Shown here: one piece after another, positions 33,572-42,230 of the stretch | Numbering within the stretch: position 1 is the first letter of the stretch | Layout: every line of letters begins with the position of its first letter | Assembly (NCBI RefSeq): GCF_001613045.1 | Contig: NZ_BDBP01000083.1 | Location: 1-47,598, forward strand | Direction of reading: 5' to 3' | Origin: Nocardia lijiangensis NBRC 108240 | GTDB lineage: Bacteria; Actinomycetota; Actinomycetes; Mycobacteriales; Mycobacteriaceae | DNA: 47,598 nucleotides | Notes under the pieces: generated by a model | Databases searched by the model: none | Told to the model about the DNA's origin: nothing | The model's input: only the letters and a program-made list of their open reading frames with translations | Translations under genes and position numbers: made by a program

Positions 33572-34360
33572 ATGGCAGACAAGCGCCCCATCCGTACCGA
33601 TATCCCGCACTCGGCGCGAATCTGGAACTACTGGCTGGGCGGCCGCGACTACTACGAGGCGGATCGGATGGCGGGCGAAGCCGGTGTCGCGGGGTATCCC
33701 GAAATCAAGGCCATGGCGATCCAGTCGCGGCAGTTCCTGATCCGCGCCGTGCAGTACCTGGCCGCCGACGCGGGCATCCGCCAGTTCCTCGACATCGGCA
33801 CCGGACTGCCGACCATGCAGAACACCCACGAGGTGGCCCAAGCCGCCGCCCCCGATTCCAGGATCGTGTACGTGGACAACGATCCGCTCGTCCTCGCGCA
33901 CGCCAGGGCGCTGCTGGTCAACACCACCGACGAGGGCGTGACCACCTACCTGGAGGCGGATTTCCATCAGCCCGACGTGATCCTCGCCGACGCGCGCAAC
34001 GTGCTGAACTTCAGCAAACCGATCGCGGTCCTGTTCATCGGCGTGCTCGGACACGCGCGCAGCTACGGCGAGGTGCGGCGCGTGGTCGACGCCATGATGG
34101 ACGGTGTGCCCTCGGGCAGCTACCTGGCGCTCAACGACGGCGCCACCGACGACCGGGCGTACGTGCGGATGTGCGAGAACTACGCCAAAACCGGTGGGGT
34201 TCCGTACAACCCGCGCAGCTCCGCCGAGATCACCGGGATCTTCGAGGGACTGGAGCTGGTCGAACCCGGGGTGGTGCCGATCAATCATTGGCGCACCGAC
34301 GAGGCTGCCCACGGCATCCGCGGCACCTCGGCGTGGGGTGGTGTCGGCCGGAAGCCGTGA
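33572..34360 (+). CDS. SAM-dependent methyltransferase, Methyltransf_19 (DUF574) family
   Basis: This 262-residue protein starts with the family signature RTDIPHSARIWNYWLGGRDYYEADR and has the S-adenosylmethionine-binding motif FLDIGTGLPTMQNTHEVAQ followed by VYVDNDPLVLAHARALL. The C-terminus (WRTDEAAHGIRGTSAWGGVGRK) is also typical. This family is greatly expanded in Streptomyces and Nocardia, with unknown substrates. ATG 33572 follows AGGAG (33562-33566) with a 5-nt gap. It lies 143 nt after the oxidoreductase gene, probably with its own promoter. Confidence 0.93.
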   Translation: MADKRPIRTDIPHSARIWNYWLGGRDYYEADRMAGEAGVAGYPEIKAMAIQSRQFLIRAVQYLAADAGIRQFLDIGTGLPTMQNTHEVAQAAAPDSRIVYVDNDPLVLAHARALLVNTTDEGVTTYLEADFHQPDVILADARNVLNFSKPIAVLFIGVLGHARSYGEVRRVVDAMMDGVPSGSYLALNDGATDDRAYVRMCENYAKTGGVPYNPRSSAEITGIFEGLELVEPGVVPINHWRTDEAAHGIRGTSAWGGVGRKP

Positions 34361-34432
34361 GCGCAGGCATCTTCACGAAATCTCCACCGCGCCACCCGGA
34401 GATCGGCGCATCGTGCTCCTAGGGTGGCCTAC

Positions 34433-35158
34433 ATGGTGATCGAGCAGCTCGAATCGAACGAATTCACCCGGTGGACAAGGGAATTCGAGGCGAAAGCGCG
34501 TGCGAGGGCGGCGGCGGGCGACCCGGACTGGAGTCGCGGAGCCCGGCTGCACCCGGCGATCACGCGCAGCGTGCAGCGGTTCCAGGTCGGGGAGAGCGGC
34601 GACGGCGCCGACCTCATTGCCAAAGCCGAACGCGCCGGGGACCCGGTGTACACGGCGGCGGTCCGGTTGTTCGTCGACGAGGAACGCAACCATGCCCGGC
34701 TGCTCGCCCAGCTGCTGCGCGCGGCAGGGCAGCCGACCATCGCGCGGCACTGGACCGACGCCGTGTTCGTATGGCTGCGCCGGGCGCTGGGCCTGCGACT
34801 CGAACTGATGGTGCTGATGGTGGCCGAAATCGTTGCGCTGCAGTACTACCGAGCCCTCCGTGACGGCACCGACGATCCGCTGACCACGCGGGTCGCCGCC
34901 CTGATTCTCGACGACGAACGCAGGCACGTCCCCTTTCACACCCAGCGACTCCGCGCGGCCTTCGCGGGCACCCGTCTTCCCGCCCGGCTGGCGGCCCGCG
35001 CCTTCTGGTGGATCATCCTGACCGGCGCCACCCTCGTCGTCGCACACGACCACGGCCGCGCACTGCGCGAACTTGGCTGCTCCCGAACCGAATTCGTGCG
35101 CGCGACGCTCGGTCTCTTCGCGACGATCGGGCCGACGGCCCTCCGCGGCCGATACTGA
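34433..35158 (+). CDS. Ferritin-like diiron-type protein
   Basis: The 241-residue protein is helical with two E-x-x-H iron-ligand pairs, VDEERNH (Glu84, His87) and DDERRH (Glu162, His165), plus a Glu in VAEIVALQYY (132), the layout of ferritin-like diiron proteins. The following segment WIILTGATLVVAHDHGRAL is hydrophobic and could sit against a membrane or lipid. It may be an oxygenase/desaturase-like or oxidative-stress protein; the substrate is unknown. ATG 34433 has AGGGTGG at 34421-34427; GTG 34424 is possible. It converges directly on the caspase-Hsp70 gene, whose stop codon begins at the very next base. Confidence 0.72.
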   Translation: MVIEQLESNEFTRWTREFEAKARARAAAGDPDWSRGARLHPAITRSVQRFQVGESGDGADLIAKAERAGDPVYTAAVRLFVDEERNHARLLAQLLRAAGQPTIARHWTDAVFVWLRRALGLRLELMVLMVAEIVALQYYRALRDGTDDPLTTRVAALILDDERRHVPFHTQRLRAAFAGTRLPARLAARAFWWIILTGATLVVAHDHGRALRELGCSRTEFVRATLGLFATIGPTALRGRY

Positions 35159-37687
35159 TCACGACGAATCGGAGTCGTTCGCGGGCTTTTCGACAATCGC
35201 GTGCGCTGGATTCACCCGGGCCGCCTCATGAGCGCGGGCGGTCTCGAGGGTGACGTTCATCTGTACGGATCGTCCCGATTCGAGATCTTTCACCTGCATG
35301 TGCACGAGCCTGTTCGCGTCGATGTCGACGGACACCTCGATCTCGGCGACGCCCCGCGGCTGGGGCGTCAGCCCGCCCAGCTCCAGCACCCCGATTCTCC
35401 GATTTCGTGACGCGAGGCGGCTTTCCCCTTCGAACAGCTGCACTTGGACGTGCCGTTGATCGTCGACAGCGGTCGTGAAGTTCAGTGATCGCTTGGTGGG
35501 CGCGGTGGTGTTGCGCTCGATGATCGGCACGATGCGTCCGTTGACATCCGCCACGCCGACGGTCGACGGGCTGACGTCCAGCAACAGCGTGTCTTTCACC
35601 TGCCCGATCAGCACGGCCGCCTGGAGCGTCGCACCCAGCACGACGCCGTCGGGAATCACTTCCCTGCGCGGCTGCCGACCCGTGACGTCCTGAACAAGGC
35701 CGACGATCGCGGGCATCCGGGTGGCTCCGCCGACGAGCGCGATCTGGTGCAGCCGCGCCGTCGTGAGGTACGCATCGCGCACCGCGCGTTGGATCAGCGT
35801 CCGGCACCGGTCGATCAGGTCCCGCGTCAGCTCTTCGAATTCCGTTCTGGTCACGGGCAATTCCAGGTCGATCGGTCCATTCGGGCCGACGCAGATCGTG
35901 GGCAGCGAGATCTCCGTGGACATCCGCGCGGACAGCTCGATCTTGGCTCGCTCGGCCGCTTCGCGAAGCCGTGCCATCGCTGCCTGGTCCGCCGACAGGT
36001 CGATCCCGTGTTGCCTGCGGAACCGTCCGACGGCGTGATCGACGAGCCGATCGTCCCAATCCACCCCGCCGAGCCGGTTGTCACCCCCGGTGGCGAGCAC
36101 CTCGACCACGCCGTCGCTGATCTCGAGGACAGAGACATCCAGTGTGCCCCCGCCCAGATCGAACACCATGATCGTTTGTTCGGTCTCCGCATTCGCACCG
36201 TAGGCCAGCGCCGCCGCGGTGGGTTCGTTCAGCAAACGCATCACGTTCAGCCCGGCGAGGGCGGCGGCCTCGACAGTGGCGCCTCGTTGGATCAGGTCGA
36301 AGTGCGCCGGGATCGTGATGACGACGTCGCGCACCGCGGCACCGATGAATCGTTCGGCAGCCAGCCGTAATTCGGTGAGCAGTGTCGCGGCGACGCCGAC
36401 GGGAGTATAGGTGCGGCCGAACGCGCGAAAGCGCTCGTCGGTGCCGAGCGCCAGCTTGACGCGGGAGAACGTGCTCGCGGGGTTGATCGTCGCCCGCCGC
36501 CGCGCTTCCTCCCCGACGATCCAGTTCCCGGTCTCGGTCACGGCGGCCACACTCGGCATCGTCCGCTCACCGATCGCGGTGAGCGCGACCCGGACGTCGT
36601 CGTCGAGGAACACCGCGATGGCGGAGTTGGTGGTGCCGAAGTCGATGCCCACCGCATACCTGGTTCGCGGACGATCACCGCCCGGCGGCCGCGACACGCC
36701 CCGCTCGGCACCGACGGGCAGTTCCCCGAGTCCCCGCGAAAACCACAGCTGCTGAGCAAGTTTCGCCACCGCCGGATCGGGATCCGACACCAGCGCGGTC
36801 AGATCCACCCGCGCCGCATCCCGGACCTCGGGCCGCCAGCTGCCCAGCAGGTTCTCCAGTTCGTGCAGCGCGCCGATCCGCTGCCACGCCAGCTTGCTGC
36901 GCAGCGCATCCCGGATGTCGCCCGGCACGTGCCGCGGCCGGGCGGCGACATTGCGGGCGAGGTACAGCGCGCCCTGGACGCTGGCGACGCTGCGCGTGGG
37001 GGTCTGGTTCGGGGCGCGGCGGCGCACGGCCTCGTGCACATAGCCGTACAGGTCGTCGATGCTGATCCAGCCGTCACCGTCGAGATCCGCATCCCCGGAA
37101 CGCAATCCGTGCACGACCGCGCTGGTGAACACGGACGGTTCCGCCGCGGCGCGGCTCGTCGCCTCGGATTCGTGACTGAACTGCAGCGAGGTCGACGCCG
37201 TGATGACCACGCGCCCGCGGCCGGAGAACGGCTCACGCACGTCGACGGATTCGGCGGCCGAGCGCGTGCGCAGGCCGCGGGAGAACGCGCCGCTGTAGCA
37301 ACAGTCGAGCATCAGCACGGTCTTGTTCGAGCGGCTTCCCTCGATCTGGTCGCTGATGAAGGTCGAGTCGATGCCGGTCGAGGCGACGTAGGTCTTCTCG
37401 GTGTCGGTGCCGACCAGGTAGAGGCGGTTGTGCCTGTCCTTCTGGCCGTGGCACGAGATGTGCAGCAGCAGTAGATCATCGCCGCCCGCGCCGCGGAAGA
37501 AGGTCTCGATCGCCTTGCGGCACTGCGCGGCCGTGCCGTCGCGCAGCACCTGCACCTCGAATCCGGCGATATCCGGGTCGGCGAGAACCGCCTGGAGTTC
37601 CGCCGCGTCGCGCTCCGCCCCGGGCAGTTCGGCGTAGGCCGGATCGTCGTAGTGCTGGTTGGCGATGATCAGGCTACGGTTGACCAT
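35159..37687 (-). CDS. Caspase-like / EF-hand / Hsp70 fusion protein
   Basis: The 842-residue protein combines parts normally separate. A C14-type caspase domain (about 1-240) has catalytic His80 (HISCHGQ) and Cys130 (LMLDCCYSGAF), followed by an EF-hand-like calcium loop at 201-212 (DLDGDGWISIDD). A short helical, HEAT-like spacer spans about 258-316. An Hsp70 nucleotide-binding domain spans about 343-695 with GIDFGTTNS, NEPTAAALAYG, DLGGGTLDVSV and LVGGATRMPAI. Next come the interdomain linker DTLLLDV and a substrate-binding beta domain (about 703-815). Only about 27 residues remain, so the Hsp70 helical lid is missing. ATG 37687 overlaps the end of the upstream EACC1-like gene by 14 nt. 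A chaperone-gated protease acting in cell death or defence is inferred. Confidence 0.9.
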   Translation of the reverse strand: MVNRSLIIANQHYDDPAYAELPGAERDAAELQAVLADPDIAGFEVQVLRDGTAAQCRKAIETFFRGAGGDDLLLLHISCHGQKDRHNRLYLVGTDTEKTYVASTGIDSTFISDQIEGSRSNKTVLMLDCCYSGAFSRGLRTRSAAESVDVREPFSGRGRVVITASTSLQFSHESEATSRAAAEPSVFTSAVVHGLRSGDADLDGDGWISIDDLYGYVHEAVRRRAPNQTPTRSVASVQGALYLARNVAARPRHVPGDIRDALRSKLAWQRIGALHELENLLGSWRPEVRDAARVDLTALVSDPDPAVAKLAQQLWFSRGLGELPVGAERGVSRPPGGDRPRTRYAVGIDFGTTNSAIAVFLDDDVRVALTAIGERTMPSVAAVTETGNWIVGEEARRRATINPASTFSRVKLALGTDERFRAFGRTYTPVGVAATLLTELRLAAERFIGAAVRDVVITIPAHFDLIQRGATVEAAALAGLNVMRLLNEPTAAALAYGANAETEQTIMVFDLGGGTLDVSVLEISDGVVEVLATGGDNRLGGVDWDDRLVDHAVGRFRRQHGIDLSADQAAMARLREAAERAKIELSARMSTEISLPTICVGPNGPIDLELPVTRTEFEELTRDLIDRCRTLIQRAVRDAYLTTARLHQIALVGGATRMPAIVGLVQDVTGRQPRREVIPDGVVLGATLQAAVLIGQVKDTLLLDVSPSTVGVADVNGRIVPIIERNTTAPTKRSLNFTTAVDDQRHVQVQLFEGESRLASRNRRIGVLELGGLTPQPRGVAEIEVSVDIDANRLVHMQVKDLESGRSVQMNVTLETARAHEAARVNPAHAIVEKPANDSDSS

Positions 37688-38060
37688 CGTCGGCCGCTCG
37701 ACGCCCAGCGAGGAACCGCTCGACGAGCGCGCGTTCCTCTTCCGTTGCGACACTGCTGATTTCGAGCTCGTCCTCGCCGAGTTTGATGCGGATCGAGCCG
37801 CGTTCGCGACGCACCAGCCAGCTCTTGGCGACTTCGGTCGCCATCTGCAACACGGCGGGGGAGGAGACGGTGGCGACGATGGAGGCCACGGTGGTCACGT
37901 CACCGGCGCGCGTGCCCGCCGGGGCCGTGCCGATCACCGGGCGATCGAGATCCTCCAGGCCGAGCTCGAGTAGTTCGGCGAGCAGCAGGTTGCTGTCCTC
38001 GCTGAGCAGCTCCGGGTCGGCGCCGTCGTCGACGAGACAGAATTCGACCTGTTCGCGCAT
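37674..38060 (-). CDS. EACC1-like small protein coupled to the caspase-Hsp70 gene
   Basis: The 128-residue protein has an acidic N-terminal half (LLSEDSNLLLAELLELGLEDLDRP), a central region with TVASIVATVSSPAVLQMATEVAKSWLVRR, and a C-terminal strand pair GSIRIKLGEDELEISSVATEEERALVERFLAGR. This pattern matches, as I recall it, the effector-associated constant component 1 (EACC1) found next to caspase and other effectors in NTP-dependent conflict systems. ATG 38060 follows GGGGGGAT. Its TAG (37674-37676) lies 14 nt inside the next gene, so both are translated together. It probably docks the effector to a sensor or switch. There is no other obvious partner between it and the IclR gene. Confidence 0.75.
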   Translation of the reverse strand: MREQVEFCLVDDGADPELLSEDSNLLLAELLELGLEDLDRPVIGTAPAGTRAGDVTTVASIVATVSSPAVLQMATEVAKSWLVRRERGSIRIKLGEDELEISSVATEEERALVERFLAGRRAADDGQP

Positions 38061-38107
38061 CGAGATCCCCCCGGGTGTGTTGTCGCTGCGACCTTTTCGG
38101 GACCCTC

Positions 38108-38113
38108 AATATA
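38108..38113 (-). promoter_or_regulatory. Candidate -10 element for the EACC1-caspase-Hsp70 unit
   Basis: On the minus strand this reads TATATT, an unusually A/T-rich hexamer in this genome, 48 nt upstream of the ATG at 38060. No convincing -35 element is visible at 17 nt. The upstream gene on the same strand ends at 38139, so the unit probably has its own start here. Confidence 0.4.
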
Positions 38114-38138
38114 GGCGGTTTCGCGGGGGCCGACCGGA

Positions 38139-38921
38139 TTATTCGGTGCGGCCGCCGATTCGGTGGGTGAGGGCGTCGGCGGCGGCGCGGACGCGGGCGG
38201 CCAGCGGGGTCCAGTCGGCGTCGCAGGGATCGTGCGGGCAGTGGTGGCGCAGGGTGACGCTGATGGCGGCGATGGGGTGGTGGGCGTGGTCGAAGACGGG
38301 GTAGGCGACCGATGCGAAACCGGGGGTGACGTGGCCGTCTTCGCAGGCCCAGCCGCGGCGGCGCTCGTCGGCCAGCACGCTGCGCAGCGCGGCGAGGCCG
38401 GCCGGGCCGCGGTCGGTGCGGGTCACGAAGGATGCCACGGTGGGGAACAGGGCGCGCACGTGTGCGGCGGGGAGATGGGCGAGGATGGCGCGGCCCGAGG
38501 CGGTGAGGTGCGCGGGCAGCCGGACGCCGACGTCGGTGACGAGGGTCTCCGGACGCGCCGGGCGTTCCTTGATCAGGTACAGCAGTTCGTTGCCGTGCAG
38601 CACCCCGAGGTGCGCGTTGTGCCCGACCTGTTCGACGAGTTCGCGCAGCAGCGGCCCGGCGAGGCGCTCGAGCGGGTCGTGCCGGAGGTAGGCGGCGCCG
38701 AGTTCGAACGCGGCGATGCCGAGACCGTAGCGGCGCTCGGCGGGCAGGTGGGTGACGAAGCGGGCCTGAGTCAGCTCGGCGAGCAGGTGGTAGGTGGACG
38801 AGCGAGGCAGGCCGAGTTCGCGGGCGATGGTGGCCGCCGACACCGGACCGGGCCTGCTCGCGAGTAGCCGCAGCACCGCGAGTCCGCGGCGCAGTGCGGG
38901 GATGTCGCTGCTCGCGCCCAC
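38139..38921 (-). CDS. IclR-family regulator, probable regulator of the hut genes
   Basis: The 260-residue protein has the IclR winged helix (ALRRGLAVLRLLASRPGPVSAATIARELGLPR, SSTYHLLAEL) and an effector domain (LHGNELLYLIKERP, VRLPAHLTASGRAILAHLP). It is divergent from hutH across about 88 nt holding nested inverted repeats, so it most likely controls histidine catabolism, sensing histidine or urocanate. GTG 38921 follows GAGGAGG with a 6-nt gap, a near-ideal start. The stop TAA leaves 78 nt before the EACC1-like gene on the same strand. Confidence 0.9.
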   Translation of the reverse strand: MGASSDIPALRRGLAVLRLLASRPGPVSAATIARELGLPRSSTYHLLAELTQARFVTHLPAERRYGLGIAAFELGAAYLRHDPLERLAGPLLRELVEQVGHNAHLGVLHGNELLYLIKERPARPETLVTDVGVRLPAHLTASGRAILAHLPAAHVRALFPTVASFVTRTDRGPAGLAALRSVLADERRRGWACEDGHVTPGFASVAYPVFDHAHHPIAAISVTLRHHCPHDPCDADWTPLAARVRAAADALTHRIGGRTE

Positions 38922-38931
38922 CGGTGCCTCC

Positions 38932-38957
38932 TCGGTATGTCTGGGATATCAGACCGA
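38932..38957. promoter_or_regulatory. Nested inverted repeats between the IclR gene and hutH (candidate operator)
   Basis: Outer arms TCGGT (38932-38936) and ACCGA (38953-38957) are roughly nested with inner arms GTCTG (38939-38943) and CAGAC (38950-38954). The site lies between divergent starts at 38921 and 39010, where a repressor would cover both promoters. Confidence 0.5.
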
Positions 38958-39009
38958 ATCCGGCGTGGCCTCATTCTCCACCGGCCCTCGCGGTTGTGGA
39001 ATGGAAGCC

Positions 39010-40575
39010 ATGGCGGATATTGCGTCACAGGTGGAGATCGATGGGCCGCTGACCAGGGCACAGGTCGTCGCGGTCGCGCGCGACGGCGTCCAGGTCCGGT
39101 TGAGCGCCGCCGCCGAGCGGCGCCTGATCGCCGCCCGCCAGCATGTCGACGCCTTGGCCGAGGCGCCGACGCCGACCTACGGCGTCTCCACCGGATTCGG
39201 TGCGCTGGCCGTTCGCCACATCCCACCGCGGCGCCGCGCCGCGCTGCAACGCTCGCTGATCCGCTCCCATGCCGCGGGCGCGGGCCCCGCCGTGGAGCGG
39301 GAGGTCGTGCGCGCACAGATGGTCCTGCGTCTGCGCACCCTCGCCTCGGGGTACACCGGAGCCCAGCCGGGGACCGCGCACGCGCTGGCCGCCGTGCTCA
39401 ATGCGGGCATCACGCCCGAGGTGCACGAATTCGGCTCGCTCGGCTGCTCCGGCGATCTCGCGCCGCTGGCGGCGGTGGCGCTCGCGCTCATGGGCGAAGG
39501 CACGGTGACCGATGCCGCGGGGCGCCCGATGGCAGCCGGAAAAGCGTTGCGCGCCAGCGGAATAACGCCTGTCGTCCTCGCGGAGAAGGAGGGGCTCGCC
39601 CTCACCAACGGCACCGACGGCATGCTGGGCATGTTGGTGCTCGCGCTCGCCGACCTGCACCGGCTGCTCGACGTCGCCGACCTCACCGCCGCCATGAGCG
39701 TCGAGGCGCTGCTCGGCACCGATCGCGTCTTCGCCGCCGATCTGCAAGCCTTGCGGCCCCATCCGGGTCAGGCGTACGCGGCGGCGCGGATGCGGGCCGC
39801 GCTGGCCGGGTCCGAGATCGTGGCCAGTCACCGGGATTGTCATCGGGTACAGGACGCCTATTCGCTGCGGTGCGCGCCGCAGGTGCACGGCGCGGCGCGC
39901 GACACCGTGGCCCACGCGGAGACGGTGGCCGACCGCGAGCTGGCCGCTGCCATCGACAATCCGGTCGTGCTGGCCGACGGGCGCCTGGAATCCAACGGCA
40001 ACTTCCACGGCGCGCCGCTGGCCTACGTGCTCGACTTCCTCGCCATCCCGGTCGCCGATGTCGCGAGCATGGCCGAACGGCGCACCGACCGCATGCTGGA
40101 TGTCGCTCGCTCACATGGACTTCCGGCATTCCTGGCCGAGGATCCCGGCGTCGATTCCGGGCACATGATCGCCCAGTACACCCAGGCGGCCCTCGTCAGT
40201 GAACTGAAGCGGATCGCCGTCCCGGCCTCGGTGGATTCCATCCCGAGCAGCGCGATGCAGGAGGACCACGTGTCCATGGGCTGGTCGGCCGCGCGCAAAC
40301 TCCGCGCGGCGGTGGACGGGCTCACCACCGTGCTCGCGGTGGAGTACCTCACCGCCGCCCGCGCCCTCGAGTTGCGCGCCCCGCTGCGCCCGGCGACCGC
40401 TACCGCCGCCGCGGTCGCGCTGTTGCGCACGAGGGTGGAGGGACCGGGACCGGATCGGCATCTGGCCCCCGAGATCGCGGCCGCCGCGGACCTGATCCGC
40501 GACGGTGCGCTGCTGCGCGCGGTCGCACCGCACCTGGCCGCGGAGCAGGCACCCGACGAACGGAGGCAGCCGTGA
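39010..40575 (+). CDS. hutH: Histidine ammonia-lyase
   Basis: The 521-residue enzyme deaminates histidine to urocanate. It shows the active-site Tyr in TPTYGVSTGFG near 57, the MIO-forming loop GSLGCSGDLAPL (Cys146-Ser147-Gly148), and YSLRCAPQVHGAARDT and NPVVLADG further on. Most lyases of this class use Ala-Ser-Gly to make the MIO cofactor; here the first residue is Cys. As I recall, this Cys form occurs in other actinobacterial HutH proteins and is compatible with MIO formation. ATG 39010 gives the usual start; ATG 39001 would add three residues. The stop overlaps the hutU start (GTGA), so the pair is translationally coupled. Confidence 0.95.
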   Translation: MADIASQVEIDGPLTRAQVVAVARDGVQVRLSAAAERRLIAARQHVDALAEAPTPTYGVSTGFGALAVRHIPPRRRAALQRSLIRSHAAGAGPAVEREVVRAQMVLRLRTLASGYTGAQPGTAHALAAVLNAGITPEVHEFGSLGCSGDLAPLAAVALALMGEGTVTDAAGRPMAAGKALRASGITPVVLAEKEGLALTNGTDGMLGMLVLALADLHRLLDVADLTAAMSVEALLGTDRVFAADLQALRPHPGQAYAAARMRAALAGSEIVASHRDCHRVQDAYSLRCAPQVHGAARDTVAHAETVADRELAAAIDNPVVLADGRLESNGNFHGAPLAYVLDFLAIPVADVASMAERRTDRMLDVARSHGLPAFLAEDPGVDSGHMIAQYTQAALVSELKRIAVPASVDSIPSSAMQEDHVSMGWSAARKLRAAVDGLTTVLAVEYLTAARALELRAPLRPATATAAAVALLRTRVEGPGPDRHLAPEIAAAADLIRDGALLRAVAPHLAAEQAPDERRQP

Positions 40576-42230
40576 CAGCGGAGCATCCCACCGTGCGGGC
40601 GGCGCGCGGCACCCGGCTTACGGCCCGCACCTGGCAGACCGAGGCCGCGCTGCGCATGTTGCACAACAACCTCGACCCCGAGGTCGCCGAACGCCCGGAT
40701 GACCTGGTGGTCTACGGCGGCACCGGAAAAGCGGCGAGGGATTGGGCCAGTTTCGACGCGATCAGCCGCACACTGACCACGCTCGCGCCGGACGAGACGC
40801 TGCTCGTCCAGTCGGGCAAACCGGTCGGCGTGCTGCGGACTCACGAGTGGGCGCCGCGGGTGCTGATCGCGAATTCGAACCTGGTGGGGGACTGGGCGAC
40901 ATGGCCGGAGTTCCGCAGGCTCGAGGCGCTCGGGCTGACCATGTACGGGCAGATGACCGCGGGCTCCTGGATCTACATCGGCACCCAGGGCATTCTGCAG
41001 GGCACCTACGAGACTTTCGCCGCCATCGCGGACAAGCGGTTCGGCGGCACCCTCGCCGGCACGCTGACGCTCAGCGCAGGCCTCGGCGGGATGGGCGGCG
41101 CGCAACCTTTGGCGGTCACCATGAACGGCGGCGCCGCGCTCATCGTCGAATGCGATCCGAAGCGGGCGCGACGGCGGCTGCGCGACCGCTACCTGGACGA
41201 GATCGCCGACGACGTCGACGACGCGATCCGCCGGGTCACCGCGGCGCGCGCGGAGCGAAAGGCATTGTCGGTCGGCCTGATCGGTAACGCGGCGGAGGTG
41301 CTGCCGCGACTGGCCGCGGCGGACCTGCCCGCCTACATCGTCACCGACCAGACCTCGGCGCACGACCCGCTGTCCTACCTGCCGCGCGGTGTCGACCTGG
41401 CCGACTGGTCCGGCTACGCGGCCCGCAAACCCGACGAATTCACCGAGCGCGCCAGGGAATCCATGGCCGAACACGTCGACGCCATGGTGCGCTTCCTGGA
41501 CCGCGGCGCCGAGGTGTTCGACTACGGCAACTCGCTGCGCGGCGAGGCCCAGCTCGGCGGCTGCGCCAGGGCGTTCGACTATCCGGGTTTCGTGCCCGCC
41601 TACATCCGGCCGCTGTTCTGCGCGGGCAAGGGTCCGTTCCGGTGGGTGGCGCTGTCCGGCGACCCGTCCGACATCGCCGCGACCGATCGCGCGATCCTCG
41701 ACCTGTTCCCGCACAACGAATCCCTGCGCCGGTGGATCGCTCTGGCCGGTGAGCGCGTGGCATTCCAAGGGCTGCCCGCGCGGATCTGCTGGCTCGGCTA
41801 CGGCGAGCGGCACTTGGCGGGGTTGCGTTTCAACGAGATGGTCGCAAGCGGCGAGCTGCGGGCGCCGGTCGTGATCGGCCGCGACCATCTCGATTCCGGC
41901 AGCGTCGCCTCGCCCTATCGCGAAACCGAGGCGATGGCCGACGGTTCCGACGCCATCGCGGACTGGCCGCTGCTGAACGCCCTGGTGAACACCGCGTCCG
42001 GGGCCAGTTGGGTGTCGATCCACCACGGTGGCGGCGTCGGCATCGGGCGCTCGATTCACGCCGGGCAGGTGTGCGTGGCGGACGGTACCGAGCTGGCGGG
42101 TCAGAAGCTCGAGCGCGTGCTCACCAACGATCCGGCGATGGGTGTGCTGCGGCATGCGGATGCGGGGTACGAGCGCGCCCAGTCCTTCGCGGAAGCAGAA
42201 GGTCTCCGAATTCCTCTGCGGGAGAACTGA
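40572..42230 (+). CDS. hutU: Urocanate hydratase
   Basis: This 552-residue NAD+-dependent enzyme converts urocanate to imidazolone propionate, the second step of histidine degradation. Clear family segments are LRMLHNNLDPEVAERP, LLVQSGKPVGVLRTH, the NAD-contact GLGGMGGAQPLAVTMNGG, FCAGKGPFRWVALSGD and VSIHHGGGVGIGRSIHAGQV. Length matches the family (about 550). GTG 40572 overlaps the hutH stop. The last codons lie in the first unit of a repeat array, so the C-terminal residues RIPLREN are repeat-encoded. hutI and later pathway genes are not in the window. Confidence 0.96.
   Translation: MTAEHPTVRAARGTRLTARTWQTEAALRMLHNNLDPEVAERPDDLVVYGGTGKAARDWASFDAISRTLTTLAPDETLLVQSGKPVGVLRTHEWAPRVLIANSNLVGDWATWPEFRRLEALGLTMYGQMTAGSWIYIGTQGILQGTYETFAAIADKRFGGTLAGTLTLSAGLGGMGGAQPLAVTMNGGAALIVECDPKRARRRLRDRYLDEIADDVDDAIRRVTAARAERKALSVGLIGNAAEVLPRLAAADLPAYIVTDQTSAHDPLSYLPRGVDLADWSGYAARKPDEFTERARESMAEHVDAMVRFLDRGAEVFDYGNSLRGEAQLGGCARAFDYPGFVPAYIRPLFCAGKGPFRWVALSGDPSDIAATDRAILDLFPHNESLRRWIALAGERVAFQGLPARICWLGYGERHLAGLRFNEMVASGELRAPVVIGRDHLDSGSVASPYRETEAMADGSDAIADWPLLNALVNTASGASWVSIHHGGGVGIGRSIHAGQVCVADGTELAGQKLERVLTNDPAMGVLRHADAGYERAQSFAEAEGLRIPLREN

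Noticed and set aside
24431..38060. Prophage or integrative element boundaries around the conflict systems
   Set aside because: No integrase, transposase, tRNA gene, attachment-site repeats or clear base-composition break was seen at either side.
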